Assembly: GCF_000317515.1 (NCBI RefSeq)
Contig: NC_019738.1
Span: forward strand, 5,730,001-5,794,000
DNA: 64,000 nt
Direction of reading: 5' to 3'
Origin: Allocoleopsis franciscana PCC 7113
GTDB taxonomy: Bacteria; Cyanobacteriota; Cyanobacteriia; Cyanobacteriales; Coleofasciculaceae
The position numbers and the translations under genes were made by a program. Shown here piece by piece: positions 52,540-61,516 of this stretch; within the stretch, counting starts at the first letter, position 1, and every line of letters begins with the position of its first letter. Below the pieces are notes generated by a model. That model was not told the DNA's origin. It did not search any database and saw only the letters and a program-made list of their open reading frames with translations.

Positions 52540-54375
52540 TTGCTCATTTATCCTGACAAAGGCGGAAACCTCTTCAGTCACACAGATGTCGTATCAAGCA
52601 GGAAAGCTGATAGCCTAAATCACAGCAAAGATTTGTTCTGGACTGGCACCTTGAAGACACGCTCAAATTACTGGCAACTGCTGCCTTATATCCGCCCTCA
52701 TGGGAAAACCATTGCTCAGGCATTGGCTTGCACCTTATGCGTCACGGTTTTCTGGCCGATACAGGCGGCGGTGGCAGGCCAACTCGTAAGTTTGATCGGA
52801 CAGGGTAATATGGTCGGGCTGGGTCGATTAGCAGGAACCCTTGTCCTGGTGTTTCTCGTCCAGAAAATCTTGATGTACGGTCAAGACTCCCTGATGGCTA
52901 AAGCGGCCTTGTTTGTTGCCCTAGACTTACGCAAGCAGGTTTATGCCCATCTCCAACGCCTCAATCTGGGCTTTTTTGAAACCGCTCAAACCGGTGACTT
53001 ATCCTATCGTCTTACCGAAGACATCGATCGCATCGGAGAAGTCGTCAATAAACTCTTCCATGACTTTACTCCTTGTGTGTTGCAGCTCATCGTCGTGCTG
53101 GGCTACATGATTTATCTCAATTGGCAACTAACCCTAGCCACCTTTATTGTTGCCCCGTTGATGGGGGTTTTAATTGGCTGGTTTGGCGAACAAATGCTCA
53201 AGTTTTCCCGCCGCAGTCAAAATCGTACCTCCAATTTATCGGCGTTGCTTACCGAAGTCTTCAGTGGTATTCGTTTGGTGCAAGCCTTTGCAGCTGAGGA
53301 GTATGAGATCGAACGTTTTACCGCCGAAGCTGAACATAACCGTCAAGCCAAATATGCGGCTGAACGGTTGAAAGCGATTCAGAATCCAGTGGTCGGATTT
53401 GTCTATGCCATGAGTGTGTTGCTACTGTTTCTCCTCGGTGGCTGGCAAATTTCTGTGGGCAACCTGACGGGAGCACAATTTGCCACATTTGTAGCAGCGG
53501 CATTACTCCTGATTGACCCCATCGCCCATATTACAAGTAACTATAACGATTTCCGACAGGGTGAGGCATCGGTTGACCGTATCTTTGAATTGATGGCAAT
53601 TCAGCCGACGGTGGTGGAAAAACTGGGTGCGACTATCCTACCGCCAGTTACAGGCAAAGTGGAATATGGCAATGTGTCCTTTGCTTACAATCCTGGGGAA
53701 CCGGTGCTGCAAAACCTGAGTTTCCTGGCGCTACCTGGGGAGATGATTGCTTTGGTTGGGCCATCGGGTGCCGGGAAAACGACGTTGGTGAATCTTCTCC
53801 CTCGCTTTTATGAACCCCAAGCCGGGAAAATTTTAATCGATGGTGTTGATATTCGAGATGTCACCCTACCGAGTTTGCGGCGACAGATTGGGATTGTGCC
53901 GCAGGAGACGATTCTATTTTCCGGGACGATCGCCCAAAATATTGCATTTGGTCAGAAAGATTTTGACCTCAAAGACGTTCAGGCGGCAGCAGAGATTGCC
54001 AATGCTCACCAATTTATTACTCAATTCTCTCAGGGTTATCACACCTGGGTGGGAGAACGGGGGGTTAACTTATCCGGGGGACAAAAACAACGAATTGCGA
54101 TCGCCCGCGCTGTCCTGCTAAACCCCAGTATTTTGATTTTGGATGAAGCCACCTCTGCCCTAGATTCAGAATCCGAAGCCTTAGTGCAAGAAGCACTAGA
54201 GCGAATTATGCAAGACCGCACGGTTTTTATCATCGCTCACCGACTGGCAACCGTGCGTAGTGCCGATCGCATTCTCGTGGTTGAACAGGGACAAATTGTC
54301 GAATCTGGAACCCACGAGGAACTCTTAGCGAAAGGCGATCGTTATGCCGGGTTTTATGCTCAGCAGTTTAGTTAG
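52540..54375 (+). CDS. ABC exporter, fused permease-ATPase (MsbA/HepA-like)
   Basis: A 611-residue half-transporter. Six membrane segments lie about 55-345, and the ATPase has Walker A GPSGAGKTT, Q-loop VPQETILFSGT, signature LSGGQKQR, Walker B ILILDEATSALD and the His switch IIAHRLATVRSADRIL. It would export lipids, glycolipids or polysaccharide precursors as a homodimer. The start is uncertain: TTG 52540 gives this length but no good ribosome site precedes it. Confidence 0.92.
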   Translation: MLIYPDKGGNLFSHTDVVSSRKADSLNHSKDLFWTGTLKTRSNYWQLLPYIRPHGKTIAQALACTLCVTVFWPIQAAVAGQLVSLIGQGNMVGLGRLAGTLVLVFLVQKILMYGQDSLMAKAALFVALDLRKQVYAHLQRLNLGFFETAQTGDLSYRLTEDIDRIGEVVNKLFHDFTPCVLQLIVVLGYMIYLNWQLTLATFIVAPLMGVLIGWFGEQMLKFSRRSQNRTSNLSALLTEVFSGIRLVQAFAAEEYEIERFTAEAEHNRQAKYAAERLKAIQNPVVGFVYAMSVLLLFLLGGWQISVGNLTGAQFATFVAAALLLIDPIAHITSNYNDFRQGEASVDRIFELMAIQPTVVEKLGATILPPVTGKVEYGNVSFAYNPGEPVLQNLSFLALPGEMIALVGPSGAGKTTLVNLLPRFYEPQAGKILIDGVDIRDVTLPSLRRQIGIVPQETILFSGTIAQNIAFGQKDFDLKDVQAAAEIANAHQFITQFSQGYHTWVGERGVNLSGGQKQRIAIARAVLLNPSILILDEATSALDSESEALVQEALERIMQDRTVFIIAHRLATVRSADRILVVEQGQIVESGTHEELLAKGDRYAGFYAQQFS

Positions 54376-54394
54376 GAGTCATCATTGAGCGCCA

Positions 54395-54423
54395 ACCCTA
54401 GCAAATGTTCTACTTGCTAGGGT
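54395..54423. terminator. Hairpin between converging ABC exporter and cysH genes
   Basis: ACCCTAGCAA (54395-54404) pairs perfectly with TTGCTAGGGT (54414-54423) around a 9-nt loop. There is no T-run, so it may be a rho-dependent or processing site. Confidence 0.5.
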
Positions 54424-54464
54424 GTCACAGATAAGTCTGCTGACATTGTTTGAGCAACAGGCTA

Positions 54465-55217
54465 TCAAGATTCCTGAGTCTGATTAATCATGTGTAAGCC
54501 GCACTCCTTCTTCCCGGCATCTTCCCACCACCAACGACCTTCCCGCTCATGTTGATTGGGTAACACGGGACGAGTACAGGGTTCGCAACCAATGCTGATA
54601 AAGCCGCGCTCATGCAACGCATTATAGGGAACTTCGTAGGAACGAATGTACATCCACACATCAGTGGATGACCAATTGGCAAGCGGATTAAATTTAATCA
54701 GTTGGTGATCGTCTGTTGAGAAGGCATTATCCACTTGAACCACAGGAACACTGGCGCGTGTGGATGGATTTTGGTCTTTGCGTTGTCCTGTCACCCAGGC
54801 ATCTAGGGTCGATAGCTTGCGGCGCAGAGGAGCAACCTTACGAATATCACAGCATTCCTTGTGTCCATCTTCATAGAAGCTGAACAGCCCTTTTGCTTTG
54901 ACTAAAGCTTCAATTTGGGCGGCATCAGGATACATGATTTCGATCGCAATACCATAATGCTTTCTGACGCGATCGATAAACTGATACGTTTCGGCATGAA
55001 GACGACCGGTATCGAGGCTGAAGACTTTGATATCCGGATTAATCTTGTGCGCCATGTCAATCAGGACAACATCCTCGGCACCACTGAAAGAAATGGCAAG
55101 GTTGTCAAATAAGTTCAACGCACGTTCGAGAATTTTTTGTGGGCTTTGGCGCGACAGTTCCGTCTCAAGCGTCGGAATATCGAGTGGAACAACGTTCTGT
55201 TGGGTGAACTGCACCAT
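54465..55217 (-). CDS. cysH: Phosphoadenylyl/adenylyl-sulfate reductase
   Basis: It reduces activated sulfate (PAPS or APS) to sulfite. The 250-residue protein has [28 protein letters not shown], and the catalytic ECGLH with C239 at the C-terminus. It also has C122-C123 (KECCDIRKV) and C211-x-x-C214 (GCEPCTRP), the four ligands of a [4Fe-4S] cluster, which usually indicates APS use, but some cyanobacterial enzymes with the cluster use PAPS. ATG 55217 is preferred over the in-frame TTG at 55232 because of GAGA 9 nt upstream. Confidence 0.94.
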   Translation of the reverse strand: MVQFTQQNVVPLDIPTLETELSRQSPQKILERALNLFDNLAISFSGAEDVVLIDMAHKINPDIKVFSLDTGRLHAETYQFIDRVRKHYGIAIEIMYPDAAQIEALVKAKGLFSFYEDGHKECCDIRKVAPLRRKLSTLDAWVTGQRKDQNPSTRASVPVVQVDNAFSTDDHQLIKFNPLANWSSTDVWMYIRSYEVPYNALHERGFISIGCEPCTRPVLPNQHEREGRWWWEDAGKKECGLHMINQTQES

Positions 55218-55458
55218 AGTGGGTGTTCTCAAGAAAAGGATCGTCTCGTGACCAAACTATATTTTATCAAGCTGTAGCTCTTAGTACACCTTGTTAGAAA
55301 AGGGGTATGCAAACCCAAAAGCGAGAGCGTTGCGCTGCTGCAAAGCAGATCGCATTCTCTGAGATACGATAAAAAGGCTGTCTGCCACTGGTGAATTTCA
55401 CCGTTCGGTCAGGACTAGTTCTACAACTAACTGTGCAGCTACACTCCTAGGAACAAAC

Positions 55459-56433
55459 ATGTCGTGGATGGAATTGAGCCTCGATACAACGCACGAGGCG
55501 GTTGATTGGGTCTGTACGCTGTTGGCTAAGATTAAGGATATTGATGATGTTCGGATTACGGAGTACGCTGACCCAAACCTATCTCAGTCTGGTGAGCGAG
55601 ATGTAGCAAAACCCAGTTGGACGTTTACAATTCGCTTCTATTTAAACCACCAGGTATGTTCGCGGGAACAGGTGGAAAAAATCGCTAATCTGCTGTTACC
55701 CCTGAACCGCACAGGACTTGCGACGGAACTTCAGATCAGTAGGGTGAATGATAAACCCACACCGGACGAAGAACTCAATCCCTTTGTACATCGGATTGGA
55801 CAACGGTTCGTTATACTCACTCCCGATACACCTTATCAAGCGAAAGCCGCAGGCGAAATACCCTTAAGATTGAAGACAACGCTCTCCTTTGGCAGTGGTC
55901 TACATCCAGCCACCATGCTGAGTTTGCAACTAATTGAGCGGTATATTGTCCCCAGCATGAATATCCTCGACCTTGGATCGGGTTCAGGCATTCTGAGTAT
56001 AGCGATGGCGAAGCTAGGGGCAACGGTCTTAGCCTTAGATAATGATCGTACTGCTGTGCAAGCCACTCAGGATTCAGTATATCGGAATAATGTAGAGCAG
56101 CAAGTAACGGTTATGGAAGGAAGCCTCGGCGGTGGAAGTGAGTTGGGGCATTGGATGGGCGGAGATACGACGGAAAATGTGCCCAAAGTCGAGGCAACAG
56201 AAAGATTTGATGTGATTGTTGCCAATATCCTGGCGCGGGTGCATATTGCCCTTGCTGATGACTTTCATCGTGCGTTGCGTCGGACGGATACCCAGCCGGG
56301 ACTCCTGATTACAGCCGGTTTTACTACGGATTATGAACAAGAGGTTGTCTCGTCCTTAACAGAGGCAGGGTTTGAAACCATCGATTGTGAACGATTGAAT
56401 GAGTGGGTTGCTTTTGCCTATCGCCTTGCCTAG
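55459..56433 (+). CDS. prmA: Ribosomal protein L11 methyltransferase
   Basis: It trimethylates ribosomal protein L11 using SAM. The 324-residue protein has the N-terminal L11-binding domain (MSWMELSLDTTHEAVDWVCT), AFGTG-type loop as SFGSGLHPATMLSLQLIE, the SAM-binding motif ILDLGSGSGILSIAMAKLG, ALDNDRTAV and FDVIVANILARVHIAL. Residues about 215-240 (GGGSELGHWMGGDTTENVPK) form a modest insertion. It is an isolated gene. Confidence 0.93.
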   Translation: MSWMELSLDTTHEAVDWVCTLLAKIKDIDDVRITEYADPNLSQSGERDVAKPSWTFTIRFYLNHQVCSREQVEKIANLLLPLNRTGLATELQISRVNDKPTPDEELNPFVHRIGQRFVILTPDTPYQAKAAGEIPLRLKTTLSFGSGLHPATMLSLQLIERYIVPSMNILDLGSGSGILSIAMAKLGATVLALDNDRTAVQATQDSVYRNNVEQQVTVMEGSLGGGSELGHWMGGDTTENVPKVEATERFDVIVANILARVHIALADDFHRALRRTDTQPGLLITAGFTTDYEQEVVSSLTEAGFETIDCERLNEWVAFAYRLA

Positions 56434-56514
56434 TGCGATCGCGATTCATCCAGTACTATACAGAAATTACGTAGGGGCGCGACATGTCCATTGGTGTCAA
56501 ATTAACGTTCGCTA

Positions 56515-56632
56515 GGCGGTTAAAACCGCAGCTACACAAACAAAACCCGCCTACGCGGGTTTCAAAACTCTAATTTTTCCGTTAGTCCGCGCAGGCGGAC
56601 TGCGTTTTTATAGGGGCGAATTCCATTCGCCA
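56515..56632. repeat. Three-hairpin dispersed repeat
   Basis: GCGGTTAAAACCGC (56515-56528), AACCCGC/GCGGGTT (56544-56561) and AGTCCGC/GCGGACT (56584-56601) lie in series, followed by GGCGAATTCCATTCGCC. The order (GCGGTTAAAACCGC, ACACAAACAAAACCCGCC, AGTCCGCGCAGGCGGACT) is a familiar cyanobacterial dispersed element. It fills the gap between prmA and desB and could terminate both. Confidence 0.65.
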
Positions 56633-56726
56633 AGGCTTAAGTTGACACGCATGGGGGGGAACTCCCCCCAATCTTGATTTTTCCCAAACTAACGATCACT
56701 TTTCCCTTAAGTCAGTGCCATTCGAC

Positions 56727-57803
56727 TTAGAACGGGGGTCGATTGGTGGGTGATTGGTAGTAAACTTTAGACCCGTGATCAGAGACAAAATGACAAGCCC
56801 AGTAAGAGCGTACAAAGCTCTTCCAAACTGGCTCATCAGACTTGCGATAAAGATCGCCCAACAAGGGTTTAATTGCCTCTGTTGCAGTCTTTAAGTGGTA
56901 GTGTGGCATGTTCAGGAAGATGTGATGAGCCACATGGGTACCAATGTCGTGATGGATGGGATTGATAAAACCGTAGTCGCGATCAATCGTAGATAATGCA
57001 CCTTTGAGGAAATACCAATCATCCCCACGATACCAAGGGATATCAGGTTCTGTGTGATGCAGGAAGGTGACTAGAGCCAGCCACATCACAAATATTAGAT
57101 AGGGAACGAAGTAGTACTTGAATAAAAATAGCCAACCAAACTGATAGGTTAGCCCGCCTAAGAAACCAACCATCAACACGCACAGGGCAGTACTCGTCAA
57201 CACGTCCCACTTTTCTGAGGGACGGAAGAGGGGACTGCTGGGCAGAAAGTGGGAACCTTCCCGATTCGGCGATCGGCGGAACAGATAGATGGGGTAACCA
57301 AGCAATGGTAAATAGAAGCGGATCAGCTTTTCATACCACGGCATCTGCTCATATTTGGTCTGGGATACGGGATACCAGCTTTCATCGGTATCAAGGTTGC
57401 CGGTGTTGGCATGATGAGTTCTGTGGCTAATCCGCCAACCGTGGTAGGGAACAAGGATGGGGATATGGCAAAGGTGCCCAATGAAGCTATTGAGCCATTT
57501 GGACTTAGAAAATGAGCCATGTCCGCAGTCGTGCCCAACCACAAACAAGGCCCAAAACATGGTTCCTTGCATGAACCAGAAAATTGGATAAAATAGCCAG
57601 GAATCCAAGCTATAGGCGATCGCATAAAGTCCTGCGATAATCCCCATATCTAGAAACAAGTAACTCAGAGATTTCCAGACTGAGGGTTCAAAACAATGGG
57701 CGGGAATAGCTGCCTTTAGATCTTGAAGAGTAAAGGGTAACTCTGTTGTACGGGTGGACGAGGCTGGACTCGTCGCCTGATTGAGAACAGTGTTTGATTG
57801 CAC
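56727..57803 (-). CDS. desB: Omega-3 (delta-15) acyl-lipid desaturase
   Basis: It introduces a double bond at the omega-3 position of membrane-lipid acyl chains using ferredoxin and O2. The 358-residue membrane protein has three histidine boxes: H91DCGH, H127RTHH (SHRTHHANTGN) and HVAHH near 292-296. GHGSFSKSKWLN, LVPYHGWRISHRTHH and NTGNLDTDESWYPV match DesB and not the delta-12 enzyme DesA (which has HDCGHRSFS). Cold or light induction is usual for desB. Confidence 0.92.
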   Translation of the reverse strand: MQSNTVLNQATSPASSTRTTELPFTLQDLKAAIPAHCFEPSVWKSLSYLFLDMGIIAGLYAIAYSLDSWLFYPIFWFMQGTMFWALFVVGHDCGHGSFSKSKWLNSFIGHLCHIPILVPYHGWRISHRTHHANTGNLDTDESWYPVSQTKYEQMPWYEKLIRFYLPLLGYPIYLFRRSPNREGSHFLPSSPLFRPSEKWDVLTSTALCVLMVGFLGGLTYQFGWLFLFKYYFVPYLIFVMWLALVTFLHHTEPDIPWYRGDDWYFLKGALSTIDRDYGFINPIHHDIGTHVAHHIFLNMPHYHLKTATEAIKPLLGDLYRKSDEPVWKSFVRSYWACHFVSDHGSKVYYQSPTNRPPF

Positions 57804-58272
57804 TAATCTTTCCGATTTGACCTGATTTGAAAACCCACATTCCGTCTTTTACAGACCACACTCAGCTATTCAAAGCCAGAATTTTGACTCTGCAACGGTT
57901 CAACATGATTGAGTTCGCATAAACAACCCGTCCGCAATTCTCCTCCAAGCTGGCTTGTTGAATGCATGTTTTGGGAAAATCAGTGCGACCTCCATTGCTT
58001 GATGAAAAAATCGAGTGTCCCAGTTAGAAGTGCGAAATGCGGGTGAGAAACCGGATTCATTCTAACCTTATATGAGTGGATTTGTTAAGATAAGTTTCAA
58101 AATAGCGGATTAAACAGGATTGCGAACAACTATCGTCACACCAACCCTCTAACGTCCTTACGGCTGAGGCGATCGCTACCAAGATAGCAGGTGTCCCTTG
58201 GAATTGCCGTTGCTGGGGATGGTTTACCCTGAGTGACAATGGTGAAGTTGCTACCCATCCTACACAGCCCAG
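57804..58272. other. Divergent intergenic region between desB and DUF938 genes
   Basis: This 469-bp gap holds no convincing gene. Short frames on the minus strand (58057-58239, 58136-58363) lack coding character. It should contain the desB promoter within the first 150 bp. One HIP1-like site is near 58170. Confidence 0.4.
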
Positions 58273-58929
58273 ATGAATGAATTCCTAGATGCCCGACAGT
58301 ATGCCCCCGCCACACAACGCAATCGAGAAGCCATTTTGGAAGTGCTTTTACAAGTGCTGCCATCTACAGGCACCGTGTTAGAAGTCTCCAGTGGCACAGG
58401 AGAACATGCCGTCTTTTTTGCACCCCGACTCATCCGGCATAAATGGATTCCATCTGACCCCAATCCAGTAGCAAGAGCGAGTATTGCAGCATGGCGGGAA
58501 TATTGCCCTGCGGATAATTTGTATCCCCCGATCGCGTTGGATGTTTGCGATCCAGTTTGGGAGATTGAAGGGGATGAACTCCCAGAATCGTTGCAGGAGA
58601 TAGACTTGAAGCAAGAGCCAATTGTTGCGATCATTAATATTAACATGATTCACATTGCCCCTTGGTCAGCTTGTTTGGGATTGATGGCAGGGGCAGGGCG
58701 GATTCTTCCTCCAGGTGGCATTCTCTATCTATATGGGCCTTTCAAACAAGGTGGTAAACATACAGCAACCAGCAATGCAATGTTTGATGAGAGTCTTCAA
58801 ATGCAAAACCCGGAGTGGGGTGTGCGGGATTTGGATGAAGTAGTAGCAGTTGCAGAAACTCAAAGTCTTTCGCTAGTTAAAACTTATACGATGCCAGCGA
58901 ATAATCTTTCCGTTATCTTTCAAGCTTAG
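58273..58929 (+). CDS. DUF938 family SAM-dependent methyltransferase-like protein
   Basis: A 218-residue protein with QYAPATQRNREAILEVL, the SAM motif VLEVSSGTGEHAVFFA, WIPSDPNPVARASI, and NINMIHIAPWSACLGLMAGA. These are DUF938 hallmarks. A methyltransferase fold is clear. The substrate is not known. Confidence 0.9.
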   Translation: MNEFLDARQYAPATQRNREAILEVLLQVLPSTGTVLEVSSGTGEHAVFFAPRLIRHKWIPSDPNPVARASIAAWREYCPADNLYPPIALDVCDPVWEIEGDELPESLQEIDLKQEPIVAIININMIHIAPWSACLGLMAGAGRILPPGGILYLYGPFKQGGKHTATSNAMFDESLQMQNPEWGVRDLDEVVAVAETQSLSLVKTYTMPANNLSVIFQA

Positions 58930-58998
58930 TGTATCCTTCGCCTAGTGAGCGGAGCTATCGCGTTAGCGAATCGCCTACAAAGCTGTCAAAATAAAGTT

Positions 58999-59139
58999 AT
59001 GCCAACTGTACTCAGGAAGGATGGCTTTGCTGTCCGCATCTATTTTAACGATCGCTTGCCCCTTCATGTTCATGTTTTCAAAGATCGCAAAAGCAAGAGA
59101 AGCAGCAACAATTGCCAATGCTGTCGAACCCAGAGCTGA
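58999..59139 (+). pseudogene. Truncated DUF4160 gene
   Basis: PTVLRKDGFAVRIYFNDRLP and LHVHVFK form the N-terminal half of DUF4160, a small protein usually 75-90 residues. Here the frame breaks after 28 residues into KSKRSSNNCQCCRTQS and stops. The end of the recognisable part overlaps the start of the DUF2442 gene, so the second half of DUF4160 is missing, not merely out of frame. It was the upstream partner of DUF2442. Confidence 0.7.
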
Positions 59140-59422
59140 GTCAGCATACTATGACCAGAGTAGCGATAGCGAAGCGCTGCTGCGAAGCGCAGATCGCATT
59201 ATTATCAATTTAAAGAGTGGAGCGACGTTCAGTTTTCCTCCAGAATTAGCGCAAGGCTTGGCAGGTGCTTCCCCTGAAGATTTAGCTGAGGTTGAGGTTA
59301 CTCCATCTGGTGACGGGTTGCACTGGGAAAAGCTGGATGCAGATTTTAGTGTTCCTGCTCTTTTGGCTGGTGTGTTCGGGACTGCGGCTTGGATGGCTCA
59401 AATTAAAATGAAGGCTAGTTAG
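59072..59422 (+). CDS. DUF2442 protein with in-frame repeat insert
   Basis: A 116-residue protein. SKIAKAREAATIANAVEPRA and ESAYYD are followed by QSSDSEALLRSA, then RIIINLKSGATFSFPPELAQ, LAGASPEDLAEVEVTPSGDG and LHWEKLDADFSVPALLAGVF, the DUF2442 core. The twelve-residue insert is encoded by AGCGATAGCGAAGCGCTGC and flanking bases, a repeat of the HIP-like type, inserted without breaking the frame. DUF2442/DUF4160 pairs are small regulatory or toxin-antitoxin-like modules. Here the partner is truncated. Confidence 0.72.
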   Translation: MFSKIAKAREAATIANAVEPRAESAYYDQSSDSEALLRSADRIIINLKSGATFSFPPELAQGLAGASPEDLAEVEVTPSGDGLHWEKLDADFSVPALLAGVFGTAAWMAQIKMKAS

Positions 59423-59473
59423 GGAGCGACTAACTGCCTCCTCTAAATGTTACATATATCAACAACGTACTTC

Positions 59474-61429
59474 TTACTCATCCTGCCTGTAAAAAAACTG
59501 AGTTTCTTCTGAGTATGTCCAGCCAATACCTTCTGGATCATATTTTTTACTCCAATCAGTAAAATTTTTGTTCAATCTTTTTCTAGCGATTGTGTCACGA
59601 TGAATCTCAAAAATCTCAGCTAGTTGATTAGTAGTACAGGGACTAATCAATGGTGTATTCTTTATTGAAGTGCTGGCAGTTTGTTGGTTATCAAATAAAG
59701 TTCCTAGTTCTATTTGGGTATCCTCTAGAACACGAACTTCTCCTGTAGTGTTCACCTCATCTTCAGTTGTTTGTATAAACAAATTCTTAATTGCCTGGTT
59801 TAACATCTTACGACGCTCTGAAATGAATTTTTCAAAGTTATTCTCCTTAAGAGCATTATAAGCTTCCTTAGAGATCAGGTGACTATTCAATGTGTCAAGT
59901 AACCTAGCCTCATCATTACCATGCTTACTCAGACAATCACTAAAAAATTCGGATGGTAATTTCTTTCTCTTGCGGTTATTGGTTTTTTCCCAGATAAGTG
60001 TCCGGTTGAATATGACATCTACTTGATTTCCATATTTTTCTCGATAGACGGAGTCTGGGAAGATATGATCATCTTCGCATTGATGAAGTTTAGCAGATTG
60101 CCCATTTAGAAAATCGTTAGCTCCTCTACTAGCCACTAAATTCATAATTCCTAGATAGATAGCTGATTGGGGTTCGCCAATATCTAAATTTAAATCTTGA
60201 GTCGATAACTTCTTAAGCCATTCTGGTTTTTCTTCCCTATTAATCCAGTTTCCTATATCCCGTACATCCTGATAACTTTTGGTGTCCACCCCCTGGTCGT
60301 AACGCTGACTAAAAATACTACCCCAATACCAACAATCTAGTTTTCGATAATCTTCTTCTCCTGCTGATTTTCTTTTGAGTTTATCTAGCAAGCAAGCTAG
60401 AGGTATTATTAGTCTAGGATAGGGAATCCATTTTTTCTCAAAGGCACCATAATGATTGGTAATTCGTTTATGAGCTTGAACAATAGACTCAGTTGCTTCA
60501 TTCCAAAGTGAGTTAAATGCTTCACCTTCTAATTCATTAATAACGTCAAGCAAGTTACGTTTGCGAGGTTCTTTACCCTTTTGAAGTGCAATTGCACGAA
60601 GTAAAAATTCAGGCTTTATTGCAGGAATTACGTCTTTATGAGCTTTCTCAAAAGTTTCCCATAGTTTTCTTAGCCGCACATCTTTTAGATAAAGTCTTGC
60701 TCCAATAAGATCAAAAAGTGATAACTTAACGCCTGTTCGATTAATTCGATCAAAGATGTTGACTATGTTTTGCCAATCTGTCTCTTCTGAGAGGTCAACG
60801 ACTGGCACTTGGAAGCTTGTTAGACGTTGTTGAAAAGTTAGGATTAATTTACGCTGCTCATTATTCCAGATATTTTGTTGTGTGTAGAGCCATTCATTAA
60901 AGGTGTTAGTGTCTAATAAAGATGAGAAACGCAGTGCTTTATGCATATAAACGAGCTGCTCTAACTCTCCCTTGCGTTTGGCATCCCCTGTTGACACTCC
61001 AACAACAGAATCATCAATAGCGCCATTTAAAGCTTCGTCAAGACGTAAGTAGAATCGATAAGGATTTTTAGAGCCACGTAGCGGGATATCAGGCTCATAA
61101 AGCGCATAGAACAATGAAGTAATTCTCTGTTGACCATCTAGTACAAGGCGTACAGTTGTATGATTTTTGGGATTTGCTTGACTGTTAACTTTTTTTAGCC
61201 CCTCCACAGGTTCAAAGGGAAACATCGGTTTGTTGGCAGGAGTTTCAAGAATCAAAAAAGTACCGATAAAATATCCATAAAGAATTGATGTCAGTAATTG
61301 CTCAATGTCATCACGGCTACAAACAAATGAACGCTGAAATCCTACAGGAATAACTATCTTGGCACTGTGAACTTCACCAATAATTTTCAAGAAATTCTCT
61401 GAGACTGCGGTAAACGAGTTGCCTTCCAT
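59474..61429 (-). CDS. DUF262 (GmrSD/ParB-like NTPase) protein with HNH-type region
   Basis: The protein is 651 residues. DUF262 at the N-terminus has VGFQRSFVC and the nucleotide-site motif VLDGQQRIT (DGQQR 98-102). Further DUF262 landmarks are VNIFDRINRTGVKLSLFDLI. A DUF1524/HNH-like part near 450-500 has EDDHIFPDS and FNRTLIWEKTNNRKRKK. The last 60 residues look like a helix-turn-helix (TTNQLAEIFEIHRDTIARKR). This layout is that of GmrSD-like type IV restriction and related antiphage enzymes, in which an NTP-binding part controls the HNH nuclease. It starts 87 bp after the NERD-helicase gene, on the same strand. Lower GC than neighbours suggests transfer. Confidence 0.88.
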   Translation of the reverse strand: MEGNSFTAVSENFLKIIGEVHSAKIVIPVGFQRSFVCSRDDIEQLLTSILYGYFIGTFLILETPANKPMFPFEPVEGLKKVNSQANPKNHTTVRLVLDGQQRITSLFYALYEPDIPLRGSKNPYRFYLRLDEALNGAIDDSVVGVSTGDAKRKGELEQLVYMHKALRFSSLLDTNTFNEWLYTQQNIWNNEQRKLILTFQQRLTSFQVPVVDLSEETDWQNIVNIFDRINRTGVKLSLFDLIGARLYLKDVRLRKLWETFEKAHKDVIPAIKPEFLLRAIALQKGKEPRKRNLLDVINELEGEAFNSLWNEATESIVQAHKRITNHYGAFEKKWIPYPRLIIPLACLLDKLKRKSAGEEDYRKLDCWYWGSIFSQRYDQGVDTKSYQDVRDIGNWINREEKPEWLKKLSTQDLNLDIGEPQSAIYLGIMNLVASRGANDFLNGQSAKLHQCEDDHIFPDSVYREKYGNQVDVIFNRTLIWEKTNNRKRKKLPSEFFSDCLSKHGNDEARLLDTLNSHLISKEAYNALKENNFEKFISERRKMLNQAIKNLFIQTTEDEVNTTGEVRVLEDTQIELGTLFDNQQTASTSIKNTPLISPCTTNQLAEIFEIHRDTIARKRLNKNFTDWSKKYDPEGIGWTYSEETQFFYRQDE

Positions 61430-61516
61430 AGTTAACTAAATCAATTGAAAGAAGTCTACTAAAGAGTATTCCCCGAAATTCATCTGAGAGAACAATGAGC
61501 CAATTAATAAGCAATT

